Assembly: GCF_033723955.1 (NCBI RefSeq)
Contig: NZ_CP137555.1
Coordinates: 1,833,501-1,897,500, forward strand
DNA: 64,000 nt
Direction: 5' to 3'
From: Microbulbifer pacificus
Lineage (GTDB): Bacteria; Pseudomonadota; Gammaproteobacteria; Pseudomonadales; Cellvibrionaceae
Part shown: positions 1-8,802 of the stretch, one piece after another
Numbering within the stretch: the stretch's first letter is position 1
Layout of the letters: every line of letters starts with the position of its first letter
Position numbers and translations under genes: made by a program
The notes under the pieces: generated by a model
Database searches by the model: none
Told to the model about the DNA's origin: nothing
The model's input: only the letters and a program-made list of their open reading frames with translations

Positions 1-1
1 G

Positions 2-967
2 GGTTACGCAAAAAACTCCGATACCTATTCCGGCTCCCATATGCGGGCCTGGAAAGGCAATGATTTTATCGTCGACAGGATTCGCAACTACCGCGATGCC
101 ATCCAGTATGTGCACGACCAGGCCATTTACTGGACAAACCTGGGGTATACCCGCGATGAACTGGCCGAGAAAGTCATCCTGCCTGAACCCTACGCCAGCG
201 ACCCCTGGTTACAGGAGTACTACGGCACCGTCGCCCACTCGGTGCGCAACATTTATGGTGGCTATATCGGCTGGTGGGAAGGCGACCCGACCCAGCTGGC
301 ACGTCCGGCACCCAAGGCCACGTCGCAGCAGTATGTTCGCGTGATGGGTGGCAGAGATGCAGTGTTAAAAGAGGGGCGCAGCGCTATTGACCAGAAAAAT
401 TATGGCTGGGCTGCAGAGCTGTTGACGCACCTGGTCAATGCGGATCCAACCGATATGGATGCGCGCAAACTGAAAGCGGAGGCGCTGCGAAACTGGGGCT
501 ATCTGCAGACCAATATCTATTGGCGTATGTACGGGATCTCCGGTGCCCAGGAACTTGACGGAACCATTGATCGCTCCCAGCCGTGGAACTTTGCCGACCC
601 GGCTATCGTAAAAGTGCTGCCCACCACCGCCCTGCTTAAAACCATGAGCGTGCGCCTGAACGCGGAGCGCGCCGGTGACGCGGTAATGAAAGTTCAGTTC
701 ATCGTGTCCGACACCAATGAACAGGGTGGATTCGAGGTGCGCAATAAAATCGCGGCCTATAGCGAAGACAAGCTGGACAAGCCCGACGTGACCATTCGCG
801 GACCCAAGACGGCCATCCTGCAAACCATTGCCACTGGCAAGCTGGCGGATGGACTACAGGTGTCCGGCAACAAATCGACGGCCAGCAAATTTCTCGGCCT
901 TTTTGACCTGATTACACCGAACGACGTCAACCTGGTGCTGCCGCCGGGCACTCCACTGAAACCTTGA
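2..967 (+). CDS. Alkylsulfatase (SdsA1/BDS1-like), C-terminal part, truncated by window edge
   Basis: The reading frame is open to the first base of the window, so the ATG at 41 is probably internal. The visible 321 residues match the C-terminal half of the secreted metallo-beta-lactamase-fold alkylsulfatases that split long-chain alkyl sulfates such as SDS into alcohol and sulfate. The segment with GYTRDELAEKV and YGGYIGWWEGDP belongs to the helical dimerisation domain, and the last ~120 residues look like the SCP-2-type sterol-carrier domain that binds the alkyl chain. The metal-binding HxHxDH region lies upstream, outside the window. A strong stem-loop follows the stop codon. No link to the pectin locus downstream is visible. 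Confidence 0.85.
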   Translation, partial: GYAKNSDTYSGSHMRAWKGNDFIVDRIRNYRDAIQYVHDQAIYWTNLGYTRDELAEKVILPEPYASDPWLQEYYGTVAHSVRNIYGGYIGWWEGDPTQLARPAPKATSQQYVRVMGGRDAVLKEGRSAIDQKNYGWAAELLTHLVNADPTDMDARKLKAEALRNWGYLQTNIYWRMYGISGAQELDGTIDRSQPWNFADPAIVKVLPTTALLKTMSVRLNAERAGDAVMKVQFIVSDTNEQGGFEVRNKIAAYSEDKLDKPDVTIRGPKTAILQTIATGKLADGLQVSGNKSTASKFLGLFDLITPNDVNLVLPPGTPLKP

Positions 968-994
968 GCGATCACTTGTAACGATCTTCCGGAT

Positions 995-1035
995 AAAAAA
1001 AGCCCATTTGCCGGCTGGCAAATGGGCTTTTTATT
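995..1035. terminator. Bidirectional intrinsic terminator
   Basis: A 12-bp perfect stem (AGCCCATTTGCC / GGCAAATGGGCT, loop GGCT) is flanked by an A-run on the left and a T-run on the right. It sits between the convergent alkylsulfatase and pectate lyase genes and can serve both. Confidence 0.85.
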
Positions 1036-1058
1036 TCAGGCGTATCTAGCGGGACTCG

Positions 1059-4000
1059 TTACTGGCAGGCAACTTCCCCCAGGCCAATCACATAGCTCTG
1101 GTCGTAACCGAGCGGTGAGTTAAACGGAATCTCGCCATTTTTACCGGCGGTGGCGCTGACGTAGTCCGCCAGTGCCTGGCCAGCCGGACGACCTTCCGCA
1201 GTAATCACGTCGCGAGAGTACTGGGAGTAATCCATCTTGAGATCCGCAACACTGCCGGAGGCGCTGACGATGTCGTACACCAGAGACGGATCCAGGTTGC
1301 ACGCCGCATCGGAGAACCACACCTTGCTGCCCTCACTGCGGAAGTTGCCGCCGTCGACATCACGGGCCAGCTCTTCACCGCGCTCGGTGAGCGCCTGCAC
1401 CACATCGTCTTTTTCCTGATGGATGCTGTTCATCAGGAACATGTTGTCTTCCCACAGCACGCTCGCGCCGACGCGTACACTGAGGATGTCCTTGCGATAG
1501 TTCATGAACAGGTTGTCGAACATGTGCGTGGTGCCGCGACGGATCAGCGGTACGCGACGCAGGGTGTTGCCCAGGTAGCTGTAGTGATCGTCAGTGGTGA
1601 CAAACGCGTTGTGATGCATGGTGGTGCGGATCTGCTCGTTGATGGTCCGGCTGTCGCTGGAACCGTGCAGCGCCGCGCGCTTCACATTCACCAGTTTGTT
1701 GAACGACATGGTGATGTTGTAGGCACCCACTTTCACATCAAACGCCGAGTCACCGGTGGTGTCGAAGGTGTTCTTGTGAATCCAGATTTCGTGGGACGCA
1801 CCGGTACTGCGGATCATGTCCGGATCGAGCTCGTGGTCCTCGGTGTGACCGGCGCCGCGGAAGTCCAGGTGGGTCAGGATCACATGCTCGGAGGTCATGA
1901 TCGGTGTGCCGCTGCTGTCGGCGCCGATGGCAAAACCGTTGAAGCGGAAGTAGGCATTCGCCTGGCGACCGTCGAGGGTTTTGTGCGATCCGATTTTGGT
2001 GTTGCGAATCGGCAGCGTGCTGTCGTTCAGGCGATTATTGAAGAACTCAACAAGGCACGCATCCTGGTCACTGTAGCCGTTGTCGTCACACCACTGGTGG
2101 TAGTCGATACACTGCGCTTCACTGCCACCGATTGCCGCCTGCACCGAAGCGTCGCCACAGAAGTTGCGGTACATCGCCACTTCGGTTTCACTGGCAAATT
2201 CGAACTTGTCAAACACGATCCAGTTCGGTTCATCACCGGTGACCGCATCGAGGATCTGCTGTTCGACGCTGCGGCCCTGCGCATCGTTTTTGGTGATCAC
2301 GGTCAGCTGGCTGTTGCCGTCGGGATCGTAACCGCCCATGGCATTTTCACCGTAACCCACCGCGCGTCCCAGGGTCTGGAACAGGCACTCGACAATGTCC
2401 TGATCGCTGGTGAGTTCACTGGAGTCGCGCCAGTTCACGTTCGGGTCGGTGGCCAGAATGTAACAGGCATTGCTCACCTCGGTGGACGGGAAGGCACCGC
2501 CAGAGGACGTGCCACCGGAGGAGGACGAGGAGCTGCTGCCGCCGGAGGAACTGCTGGAGGAAGAGCTGCTGCCACCGGAAGACGAGCTGCTGGAGGAGGA
2601 GCTGCTAGTGCCGCCGGAAGAGCTCGAACCGCTGGAAGAGCTACTCGAAGAAGATGAGCCACCGGCACAGTCGCCCGCCACCGGCTCAACTCCGGTCACT
2701 GAGAGGCTGTCGATATTGGCGAGCCCGTTGCCGCTGGTCGCCTGCAGGCGGATCTCGTTGTAACCGGCGCTCAGGGTCACGCTAACCGATCCGGTGGTGT
2801 AGCTGGTCCAGCCACCGCTCTCGCCCATTGCAATGGAGGTCGCGCTGGCACCATTTACCAGAACATCGGCGGGGCGATCACCGGAGCCGTTGGCATAGCG
2901 GAATTCCAGCGTGTAGACGCCCGCGGCGGGAACCACCACTGACCAGTCGACACCGGTGCCGCTCGCGTTTTCGGTATTGGCATAGCCGAAACCGGTGTAG
3001 CCGCTATGCTCGGTTTCCAGCGCACCGTCTACGGCGCAGAAGCCGGCTTCCGCTTCCTGCAACACCAGGGTGGATACGGTACTGCCACCGCCCGAGCTGC
3101 TGGACGAGGAACTGCTGCTACCGCCGGAGGAAGATGACGAGGAGGAGGAAGAACTCACCTCGCCGGTTGCGTTGTACACCTCGAACTCGGCGATGTACGG
3201 CGCACTGCTGGCACTGTCGATTACCAGGTTGATCTTGGCCATGGACACATCGCCCAGATACACCTGCATCTCACTGCCGATACCGCTGCCGGACGCCAGC
3301 TCTTCGCCGGTGTCGTTGTTCACCAGGCGCCAGTTCTGCACCACATTCCCATTCTCGCGAATGATCACGGTGTTGAAGCTGGTGGCGCTGCTCCACTTGA
3401 TGGAGATGCGCTCACCGCTGGCAGAAGACGGCTGCCAGGCAGAGGTCAGGTCGCCATCGCGCACGTCGCCGTAGCTGCCGCTGCCCTTGCTGGAACCGTC
3501 GGAGCCGGCGCCGATGGACAGGTTCGCACCAAGATCGGTGGGCACGCTGCCGCCCGAACTGCCAGTACCGCCGGAGGAACTACTGGAAGAGGAGCTGCTA
3601 CTGCTGGTAGTACCGCCGGAAGAGCTGCTGGAACTGCTGGAAGAACTGGAGCTGCCGCCGGAGGAACTGCTGGACGAACTGCTGCTTGAGGAACTGCCGG
3701 AGGACTGGCAGTTGCCGTCGGAAGTCAGCAGGCCCTTGTTGGCGCCCGCCGCGGCGAGCACGATCTGCGGTACGCAGCCGGCGTCATCCAGTGCGTAACT
3801 GTAGGGAATGCTCAGCGTGGTGGTGGATACCGGATCCGGTCCCGCCGGGTGGTTGTCGGTGGCCTCTTCGGTCCAGGTGACGTTGGAGAAGATATTGCCA
3901 CTCACGTCCCAGTAACCCATATCGTCGGTGTAGAAGGTACCGAGCGGGTCATTGGAATCCTCGAAGTAATTGTTTTCCGCTTTCATGATGCCGCCGATGC

Positions 4001-4775
4001 GCGGGTTCATGCCGGATTTGTTCAGGCTCACATAGTGGTTGTTGAACGCATGCGCGGTGGCGTGGCGCAACAGCGGCGTGCGCGAGTCGATGTTCTCGTA
4101 CAGGTTGTGGTGGAATGTCACCGGGCCGTTGTTGTCGTCGCTGTCGCTGGAGCCGACGAGACCGCCGCGGCCGGAGTTGCGCAGAATGCTGTAGGACAGG
4201 GTCACGTACTTGGTGGTGGCCTTCATGTCGAACAGCGCATCGTAACCGTCGCTCTCGCCGCCGGATGCTTCAAGCGTGAGGTGATCCGCCCACACGTTGT
4301 ACACGTTGGTTTCCATACCGATGGCGTCACCGCCGTTGGAAGTGGGGGAACCGGATTTCTTCACATTCCGCACGTGCAGGTTCTGCAGAATGATGTTGGA
4401 GGAGTTGCGCAGGTGGATGCCCAGTTCGTCGAACAGCGCACCGTTGCCGACACCGATGAGCGAGACGTTGCTCACCTCCTTGATTTCAATCACGCCGTCG
4501 GCGGTATTGCAGCTGTCGCCGGAAACCTTGCTGGTGTTGCCGTGATTGATGGTGCCCTCAACGTGAATGATGATCGGGGTATCGCTCGAGGGGCGATTGC
4601 ACAGGGCCGCGTGGATTTCGGTACCGGTGGTGGCGTACACCACATCGCCGCCGGCGCCGCCGGTGGTACCGCCGTTCAGGGTCGCGTAGCCCACTGGCTG
4701 CGCCACCGCTCCGGCAGCCATAAAGCTACCCAGCAGTGCGCCGAGCACGACTGTTTTTTTCAGCTCAAATTGCAT
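1059..4775 (-). CDS. Secreted multidomain pectate lyase with two PL1 catalytic domains
   Basis: This 1238-residue enzyme should cleave polygalacturonate by beta-elimination outside the cell. Residues 1-25 form a signal peptide ending AVA-Q. Residues 27-356 are a PL1 pectate lyase beta-helix (VWADHLTLE, DGYDALFDMK, TFHHNLYEN, SRTPLLRHATAHAFNN). A Ser/Gly linker (358-409) leads to a discoidin-like beta-sandwich (411-540). A second linker (541-564) leads to a CBM35-like domain (568-697), and a third linker (707-760) to a second, divergent PL1 domain (761-1238; IWIHKNTFD, DSAFDVKVGAYNITMS, TTMHHNAF, RVPLIRRGTTHMFDN). Two lyase domains on one chain are unusual. The ATG at 4775 is preceded by GGAAGG. 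Candidate GntR operators lie ~190-220 bp upstream, tying it to the pectin regulon. Whether the second PL1 domain prefers pectate, pectin or rhamnogalacturonan cannot be read from sequence. Confidence 0.9.
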   Translation of the reverse strand: MQFELKKTVVLGALLGSFMAAGAVAQPVGYATLNGGTTGGAGGDVVYATTGTEIHAALCNRPSSDTPIIIHVEGTINHGNTSKVSGDSCNTADGVIEIKEVSNVSLIGVGNGALFDELGIHLRNSSNIILQNLHVRNVKKSGSPTSNGGDAIGMETNVYNVWADHLTLEASGGESDGYDALFDMKATTKYVTLSYSILRNSGRGGLVGSSDSDDNNGPVTFHHNLYENIDSRTPLLRHATAHAFNNHYVSLNKSGMNPRIGGIMKAENNYFEDSNDPLGTFYTDDMGYWDVSGNIFSNVTWTEEATDNHPAGPDPVSTTTLSIPYSYALDDAGCVPQIVLAAAGANKGLLTSDGNCQSSGSSSSSSSSSSSSGGSSSSSSSSSSSSGGTTSSSSSSSSSSSGGTGSSGGSVPTDLGANLSIGAGSDGSSKGSGSYGDVRDGDLTSAWQPSSASGERISIKWSSATSFNTVIIRENGNVVQNWRLVNNDTGEELASGSGIGSEMQVYLGDVSMAKINLVIDSASSAPYIAEFEVYNATGEVSSSSSSSSSSGGSSSSSSSSSGGGSTVSTLVLQEAEAGFCAVDGALETEHSGYTGFGYANTENASGTGVDWSVVVPAAGVYTLEFRYANGSGDRPADVLVNGASATSIAMGESGGWTSYTTGSVSVTLSAGYNEIRLQATSGNGLANIDSLSVTGVEPVAGDCAGGSSSSSSSSSGSSSSGGTSSSSSSSSSSGGSSSSSSSSSGGSSSSSSSGGTSSGGAFPSTEVSNACYILATDPNVNWRDSSELTSDQDIVECLFQTLGRAVGYGENAMGGYDPDGNSQLTVITKNDAQGRSVEQQILDAVTGDEPNWIVFDKFEFASETEVAMYRNFCGDASVQAAIGGSEAQCIDYHQWCDDNGYSDQDACLVEFFNNRLNDSTLPIRNTKIGSHKTLDGRQANAYFRFNGFAIGADSSGTPIMTSEHVILTHLDFRGAGHTEDHELDPDMIRSTGASHEIWIHKNTFDTTGDSAFDVKVGAYNITMSFNKLVNVKRAALHGSSDSRTINEQIRTTMHHNAFVTTDDHYSYLGNTLRRVPLIRRGTTHMFDNLFMNYRKDILSVRVGASVLWEDNMFLMNSIHQEKDDVVQALTERGEELARDVDGGNFRSEGSKVWFSDAACNLDPSLVYDIVSASGSVADLKMDYSQYSRDVITAEGRPAGQALADYVSATAGKNGEIPFNSPLGYDQSYVIGLGEVACQ
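2496..2657 (-). repeat. Poly-serine linker tract 3 of the pectate lyase
   Basis: This low-complexity DNA encodes Ser/Gly/Thr residues 707-760 between the CBM35-like domain and the second lyase domain. Codon use is mixed, so it is a degenerate rather than an exact repeat. Such linkers are characteristic of Cellvibrionales carbohydrate-active enzymes. Confidence 0.85.
3084..3155 (-). repeat. Poly-serine linker tract 2 of the pectate lyase
   Basis: This encodes residues 541-564, two serine runs split by GG, between the discoidin-like and CBM35-like domains. Confidence 0.85.
3549..3704 (-). repeat. Poly-serine linker tract 1 of the pectate lyase
   Basis: This encodes residues 358-409, three serine runs split by GG or GGTT, between the first lyase domain and the discoidin-like domain. 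Confidence 0.85.
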
Positions 4776-4962
4776 GTGACCTTCCGTTTATTTTTTTATC
4801 GAGAAGATATTTTTCAGACGACCGGCCACGGGCGCGCACTCCGCGGGGGAGTGACCCGAAAGCTAATGCCCGGAATACAACTTGAGGGGATAGCAGAACC
4901 AATCATCATCGCTGTGGGAGGCGGGTACCGCGGCACCATCCCGAGTGTTCGGCTTGCCATTA

Positions 4963-4995
4963 TTGTTATACCGCTTGATTAATTGGCAATACCAA
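4963..4995. promoter_or_regulatory. Candidate GntR operators upstream of the pectate lyase gene
   Basis: TTGGCAATACCAA (4983-4995) matches the FadR-family pattern TGGTnnnACCA at seven of eight constrained bases, and TTGTTATACCG (4963-4973) is a weaker second site. Both lie about 190-220 bp upstream of the lyase start codon. On the minus strand TATAAC (within 4963-4973) could be a -10 element. The same motif recurs before six other units of the locus. Confidence 0.5.
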
Positions 4996-5274
4996 AGAAC
5001 ACAGAGAGGTTAGGCAACATGGCCGGACCTGTAAACGGCAAGGCCGGGGTCAAATGCACGAAGTGTGATTGCTCGCACCTAAACAGGGAAACTTTCCGGC
5101 CAAATGGCGCGCAAAGCAACTCAAAGCATTCTGGAGAGGTGGCCCTACAATAATTGGACTTGCCAAAGTTATATGACCAGGGGCCACGAAAACGCCTCGA
5201 AGAGCGCCCCCCGAAATTTCCGGCCGCGCCTGCGCAGCGCGCTTCGGGGCATCTGAATGCGCCAGATTTCAGGC
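4996..5274. other. Gene-free stretch between the pectate lyase and the TRAP operon
   Basis: No convincing gene is seen. An open frame on the minus strand (4979-5335) lacks a ribosome-binding site, is rich in His/Cys/Phe in a compositionally odd way, and runs through the TRAP operon terminator. Confidence 0.5.
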
Positions 5275-5303
5275 AAAAAAAAGCCGGGCTGAAACAGCCC
5301 GGC
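5275..5303 (-). terminator. Intrinsic terminator of the TRAP operon
   Basis: A 9-bp stem (GCCGGGCTG / CAGCCCGGC, loop AAA) is followed by a T-run when read on the minus strand. It lies about 110 bp past the dctM stop codon. Confidence 0.8.
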
Positions 5304-5414
5304 AATACATCCTGATGATGATGCGAGGAAATCAATGAAACAGATTGAACTACAGCCGCGTTAAATCGAGGTGCACATCCCCTCTCGCGCAGCCCCTGGT
5401 TTTACCACGCAGGG

Positions 5415-6716
5415 TTACTCGATCAATCCCAGCGCACGCGGCAGAAACTCGCTGATACCCGGTACCAGGGTAACCAGTGCCAGCACCACAAACATCATGA
5501 GGTACATGGGCATCAGCGGGCGAATCAGCGCGGTGATTGATGTTTTGGAAATACTCGCCCCCACGAACAGCACGCTGCCCACCGGCGGTGTACACAGGCC
5601 GATACACAGGTTCAGGATCATCACGATACCGAACTGCAGCGGCGACATTCCGAGCTCGGTGACCACCGGCAGGAAGATGGGGGTAAAGATCAGCACCGCC
5701 GGGGTCATGTCCATGAACGCACCCACGGCCAGCAGAATCAGGTTGATGGTGAGCAGGATCAGCAGCGGGTTGTCGCTGATGGTGATCAGCGCCTGGCTGA
5801 TGGTCTGCGGAATGTTCTGGTAGGACATGATCCAGGACATGGCGGAGGAAGCGGCGATCAGGAACATCACAATCGCAGTGGTCTCAACGGACTTGGTCAA
5901 CAGGGCCGGCAGCTCGCCCCACTTCACTTCCTTGTACACCACACAGGACAGCAGCAGCGAATAGAGCACCGCAACCGCGCTGGCCTCGGTGGCAGTGAAG
6001 AAACCGCTGATGATGCCGCCGATCACAATAAAGATCAGGAACAGGCTCGGTACCGCATCCAGGGTTTTCTGCAGGGCAAATTTCAGCGTCGGCTTTTCGC
6101 CTACCGGATAGCCCTTGGCCTTGGCCCAGATGCCGCACACGATCATCAGACCCAGTGCCAGTAGCAGACCCGGCAGGTAACCGGCGATAAACAGCGCGGC
6201 GATGGACACACCGCCGGACGCCAGCGAGAACACGATCAGGATGTTGCTCGGCGGAATCAGCAGACCGGTGGTAGAGGAAGCCACGGTCACCGCGGTGTTG
6301 AAGTTCTTGTCGTAACCCTCTTTGGTCATGGACGGAATCATGAAACCGCCGATGGCCGAGGTGGCCGCCACTGCAGAACCGGAGATGGAACCGAACAGGG
6401 TGCAGCTGATGATGTTCACGAACGCCAGGCCACCGGGCAGCATGCCCACCAGCACGCGCGCGAAGTCGATGATGCGCCGGGCGATACCGCCGCTGCCCAT
6501 CAGCATGCCGGAGAAAATAAAGAACGGAATGGCGAGCAGCGCGAAGCTGTCGATACCGCTGGCCATGCGCTGGGCCATGGTGATCATGGCCGGATCAAAA
6601 TCGATGGTGCACAGCATGGTGAGCACGGTGGCCGCACCAATACTGATGGAAATGGGTACGTTCAGGGCGAGCAGGATCAGGAAACTGACCAGCAGTACGA
6701 TAACGGCGACTTCCAC
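5415..6716 (-). CDS. dctM: TRAP transporter large permease (DctM family)
   Basis: This 433-residue inner-membrane protein has the usual length and about 12 hydrophobic segments of the TRAP large subunit, the sodium-coupled translocation channel. Family signatures include the N-terminal AIPFFIFSGMLM, then SGSAVAATSAIGGFMIPSM and LLIPPSNILIVF, and near the C-terminus LCIGLCTPPVGSVLFV. The start is GTG, 15 bp after the dctQ stop, with AGGAG eight bases upstream. Its position in the pectin locus suggests uptake of hexuronates or (unsaturated) oligogalacturonates from the periplasm. The substrate is inferred from context only. Confidence 0.93.
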   Translation of the reverse strand: MEVAVIVLLVSFLILLALNVPISISIGAATVLTMLCTIDFDPAMITMAQRMASGIDSFALLAIPFFIFSGMLMGSGGIARRIIDFARVLVGMLPGGLAFVNIISCTLFGSISGSAVAATSAIGGFMIPSMTKEGYDKNFNTAVTVASSTTGLLIPPSNILIVFSLASGGVSIAALFIAGYLPGLLLALGLMIVCGIWAKAKGYPVGEKPTLKFALQKTLDAVPSLFLIFIVIGGIISGFFTATEASAVAVLYSLLLSCVVYKEVKWGELPALLTKSVETTAIVMFLIAASSAMSWIMSYQNIPQTISQALITISDNPLLILLTINLILLAVGAFMDMTPAVLIFTPIFLPVVTELGMSPLQFGIVMILNLCIGLCTPPVGSVLFVGASISKTSITALIRPLMPMYLMMFVVLALVTLVPGISEFLPRALGLIE

Positions 6717-6731
6717 GGTGGCTCTCCTCGC

Positions 6732-7331
6732 TTACGCTTCTGCAGCAGCGGAAGGCTGCTTTTGTTTTTCTTGTTGCTCGCGCGCCACCTGTGCCTGAAT
6801 CTCCTCCGCCTCCTCGGCGTAGGGGTGCACACTGGAATCGAATTCGGCGGGCAACTCCTGCTTCGCGCTGACCAGTTCAATCAGCTGGTCGATGGAAAAC
6901 AGGCAGATCAGCAGGCCGGACAGCGGCAGCACACTGTAGACATAACCCATGGGGATGTTCAGGGCCGCGGAATACTGCTCCAGCTCGAAGGTGAGCAGCA
7001 TCAACTTCGAACCGCCGTAGACCATGGCGGAAGCGGCGAAGGCAAAGCACACCAGCACCACGAAAATCTGCACGGTTTTGCGCGCAGCGCCGTGCAGTGC
7101 GTTGGTGAGCAGGTCGATACCCAGGTGGGATTTTTTGCGGAACGCGTAGGCGCCGCCGAGGATGCCGATCCACACCAGCAGGTAGCGCGCCAGCTCTTCC
7201 GTATAGGAACTCGGCTGCATCGGCAGGAATCGGGTGAGGATCTGCCAGGTGACGTCCACCACCATCAGCGCCAGCAGTGAGCCGAGCGCAAAGGCCAGTG
7301 CCTTTTCAATTTTTTGCATCATCTTCGCCAT
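6732..7331 (-). CDS. dctQ: TRAP transporter small permease (DctQ family)
   Basis: This 199-residue membrane protein has four predicted transmembrane segments and the DctQ signature RYLLVWIGILGGAYAFRKKSHLGIDLL. It pairs with DctM in the inner membrane. The C-terminus carries an extra charged, Gln/Glu/Ala-rich cytoplasmic tail (~residues 165-199), longer than in many DctQ proteins. It is the middle gene of dctP-dctQ-dctM, with a stem-loop between it and dctP that may tune the protein ratio. Confidence 0.9.
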   Translation of the reverse strand: MAKMMQKIEKALAFALGSLLALMVVDVTWQILTRFLPMQPSSYTEELARYLLVWIGILGGAYAFRKKSHLGIDLLTNALHGAARKTVQIFVVLVCFAFAASAMVYGGSKLMLLTFELEQYSAALNIPMGYVYSVLPLSGLLICLFSIDQLIELVSAKQELPAEFDSSVHPYAEEAEEIQAQVAREQQEKQKQPSAAAEA

Positions 7332-7364
7332 CCACTTTTATTTTTTTAGTGGGCTGTTGTTTTT

Positions 7365-7390
7365 GTTGGGCACGCTGCGCTTTGCCCAAC
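7365..7390 (-). other. Stem-loop between dctP and dctQ
   Basis: A 7-bp stem (GTTGGGC / GCCCAAC) with a 12-nt loop lies in the 73-bp dctP-dctQ gap. No U-run follows on the minus strand, so it is more likely an RNA-stabilising or partial attenuating hairpin than a full terminator. That would fit the need for more binding protein than permease. Confidence 0.4.
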
Positions 7391-7404
7391 ACACCGGGCG
7401 CGAC

Positions 7405-8400
7405 TTAATTGATCGCCTTGATCTGGTCCAGCAGCTCGCCCACTTCCGTGCCCTTGTAGCTGTCGTGCAGCGGTTTCACCGCATCGATAAAGGGCTGCTT
7501 GTCGGGGTAGATCACCTCAACGCCGGCGGCCTTCACCGCGGCCAGGGATTCCTCGGTGGACTCCTGCCACAGCTGGCGCTGGTAGGTCACCGCCTCATCC
7601 ACTGCCTGGCTAAGCCATTCCTGCTGCTGCGGTTCGAGTTTGTTCCACACCGTGGTGCTGATCAGCAGCAGGTCCGGCACGTAGGTGTGCTCGTCCAGGG
7701 TGTAGAACTTGGAAACTTCGTAGTGCTTGGAAAGGTAAAAGCTCGGCGGGTTGTTCTCGGCCCCGTTGACCACGCCCTGCTGCAGCGCGGTGTAGAGCTC
7801 GCCCCAGCTCACCGGGGTGGCGGCGCCGCCCAGGGTGTTCACCATCTTGATCGCGGTCTGGCTGTTCTGCACCCGGATCTTCTGGCCGTTCAGATCGGCC
7901 GGCGTCTGCACCGCCACATCGTTCATGTAAAAGCTGCGGCTGCCGGCATCCAGGTAACCCAGGCCGCGCAGGCGCGCGCGCTCACAGGCCACCAGCAGGT
8001 CTTTGCCGATGGGACTCTGCAGCACTTTCCAGAAATGCTCGGAATCGCGGAATACATAGGGAAGGTTGAAGACCTTCATCTCCGGCACGAAGCCCTCCAT
8101 GGGGCTGGCGGAGACCTTGGTCATGGCCAGGCTGCCGATCTGCAGCAGCTCGATCAGTTCGCGCTCGCTGCCCAGCTGGCCGCCGGAGTAGATATCGATA
8201 CGCATGGTATCGCCGGAGAGTTCGCGCAGGCGCTTGTCCATGAACACCATGGCGCGGTGCACCGAGTGCTGCTGGTCCAGGGTGTGGGCCAGCTTCAGCG
8301 CCACCTGGTCATCTTTGAAGCCGCAGCTGGCCATCAGCAGGGTGGTGCCCGCCAGCGCCGCAGCGCCCAGCTGCCGCAAGAATCTTCTGGTTATCATCAT
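7405..8400 (-). CDS. dctP: TRAP transporter solute-binding protein (DctP family)
   Basis: This is the periplasmic receptor of the TRAP system, 331 residues from the chosen start. The ATG at 8400 begins MMITRRFLRQL, followed by a hydrophobic stretch ending LMASCG. This looks like a lipoprotein signal with Cys as first mature residue, and the twin arginine hints at possible Tat export. A longer in-frame extension to 8487 is Cys/Arg-rich and would bury the signal peptide, so it was rejected. The body has typical DctP features (GGQLGSERELIELLQIG, LRGLGYLDAGSRSFY, PADLNGQKIRVQNSQ, GVVNGAENNPPSFY). The conserved Arg in KIRVQNS normally binds the substrate carboxylate, consistent with an acidic sugar. 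An operator-like palindrome lies ~100 bp upstream. Confidence 0.92.
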   Translation of the reverse strand: MMITRRFLRQLGAAALAGTTLLMASCGFKDDQVALKLAHTLDQQHSVHRAMVFMDKRLRELSGDTMRIDIYSGGQLGSERELIELLQIGSLAMTKVSASPMEGFVPEMKVFNLPYVFRDSEHFWKVLQSPIGKDLLVACERARLRGLGYLDAGSRSFYMNDVAVQTPADLNGQKIRVQNSQTAIKMVNTLGGAATPVSWGELYTALQQGVVNGAENNPPSFYLSKHYEVSKFYTLDEHTYVPDLLLISTTVWNKLEPQQQEWLSQAVDEAVTYQRQLWQESTEESLAAVKAAGVEVIYPDKQPFIDAVKPLHDSYKGTEVGELLDQIKAIN

Positions 8401-8484
8401 CGTGACCTGCGATCTATTTCTTATCGGGTACAGGTTTGCCGGTGTGCCACATTGCGCTTCGCGCGCTCGCGACGCGCAGGAGGT

Positions 8485-8512
8485 CATGGCAGACCAAATT
8501 GGTCATACCATG
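8485..8512. promoter_or_regulatory. Palindromic candidate GntR operator upstream of dctP
   Basis: Two palindromes overlap: GACCAAATTGGTC (8492-8504) and TGGTCATACCA (8500-8510). CATGG at 8485 and CCATG at 8508 frame them. TGGTCATACCA is a perfect match to TGGTnnnACCA, the FadR-family GntR operator pattern. It is ~90-100 bp before the dctP start. Confidence 0.6.
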
Positions 8513-8802
8513 CTATCAACAACCGGTCAGGGGGTGCAATCCGTGATTTCGGTTTTCGCCGCTCATATGGCATACCGCATCCAGTCGCAGCGCCTGACGT
8601 GTTTCGCCGGGCACTGAAGTGGTGCAGGTAATCGCGCCACCATGGCGCCGGAACCTGTGCGCCCGCAGGTGAACATCGTACCCGCGCGCGCCAGCGGTGC
8701 ATGTTAACGCCAGGATGGCGCTTTTTTAACCGTTAATTGCGGCCCCTGCCCGACCGCCTGCGTCAGACCAGTCCCGGCAGGCAAACCGACCGGAGGTTGT
8801 TA
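8513..8802. other. Gene-free stretch between kdgK and dctP
   Basis: No supported gene is seen; a 72-codon minus-strand frame here is Arg/Trp/Pro-rich and lacks a ribosome-binding site. A small hairpin (CGCCA/TGGCG, 8708-8720) followed by six T on the plus strand looks like a terminator but has no plus-strand gene in front of it. Confidence 0.4.

Noticed and set aside
2470..3798. Glu/Leu-rich frames opposite the pectate lyase linkers
   Set aside because: They are the antisense reading of serine codons in the linkers, not real acidic proteins.
4979..5335. 118-codon minus-strand frame between the pectate lyase and TRAP genes
   Set aside because: It runs through the TRAP operon terminator and the candidate operators, lacks a ribosome-binding site and has no recognisable sequence.
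8703..8730. Terminator-like hairpin with T-run on the plus strand
   Set aside because: There is no plus-strand gene upstream for it to terminate, and the 5-bp stem is weak; it is mentioned only in the gap description.
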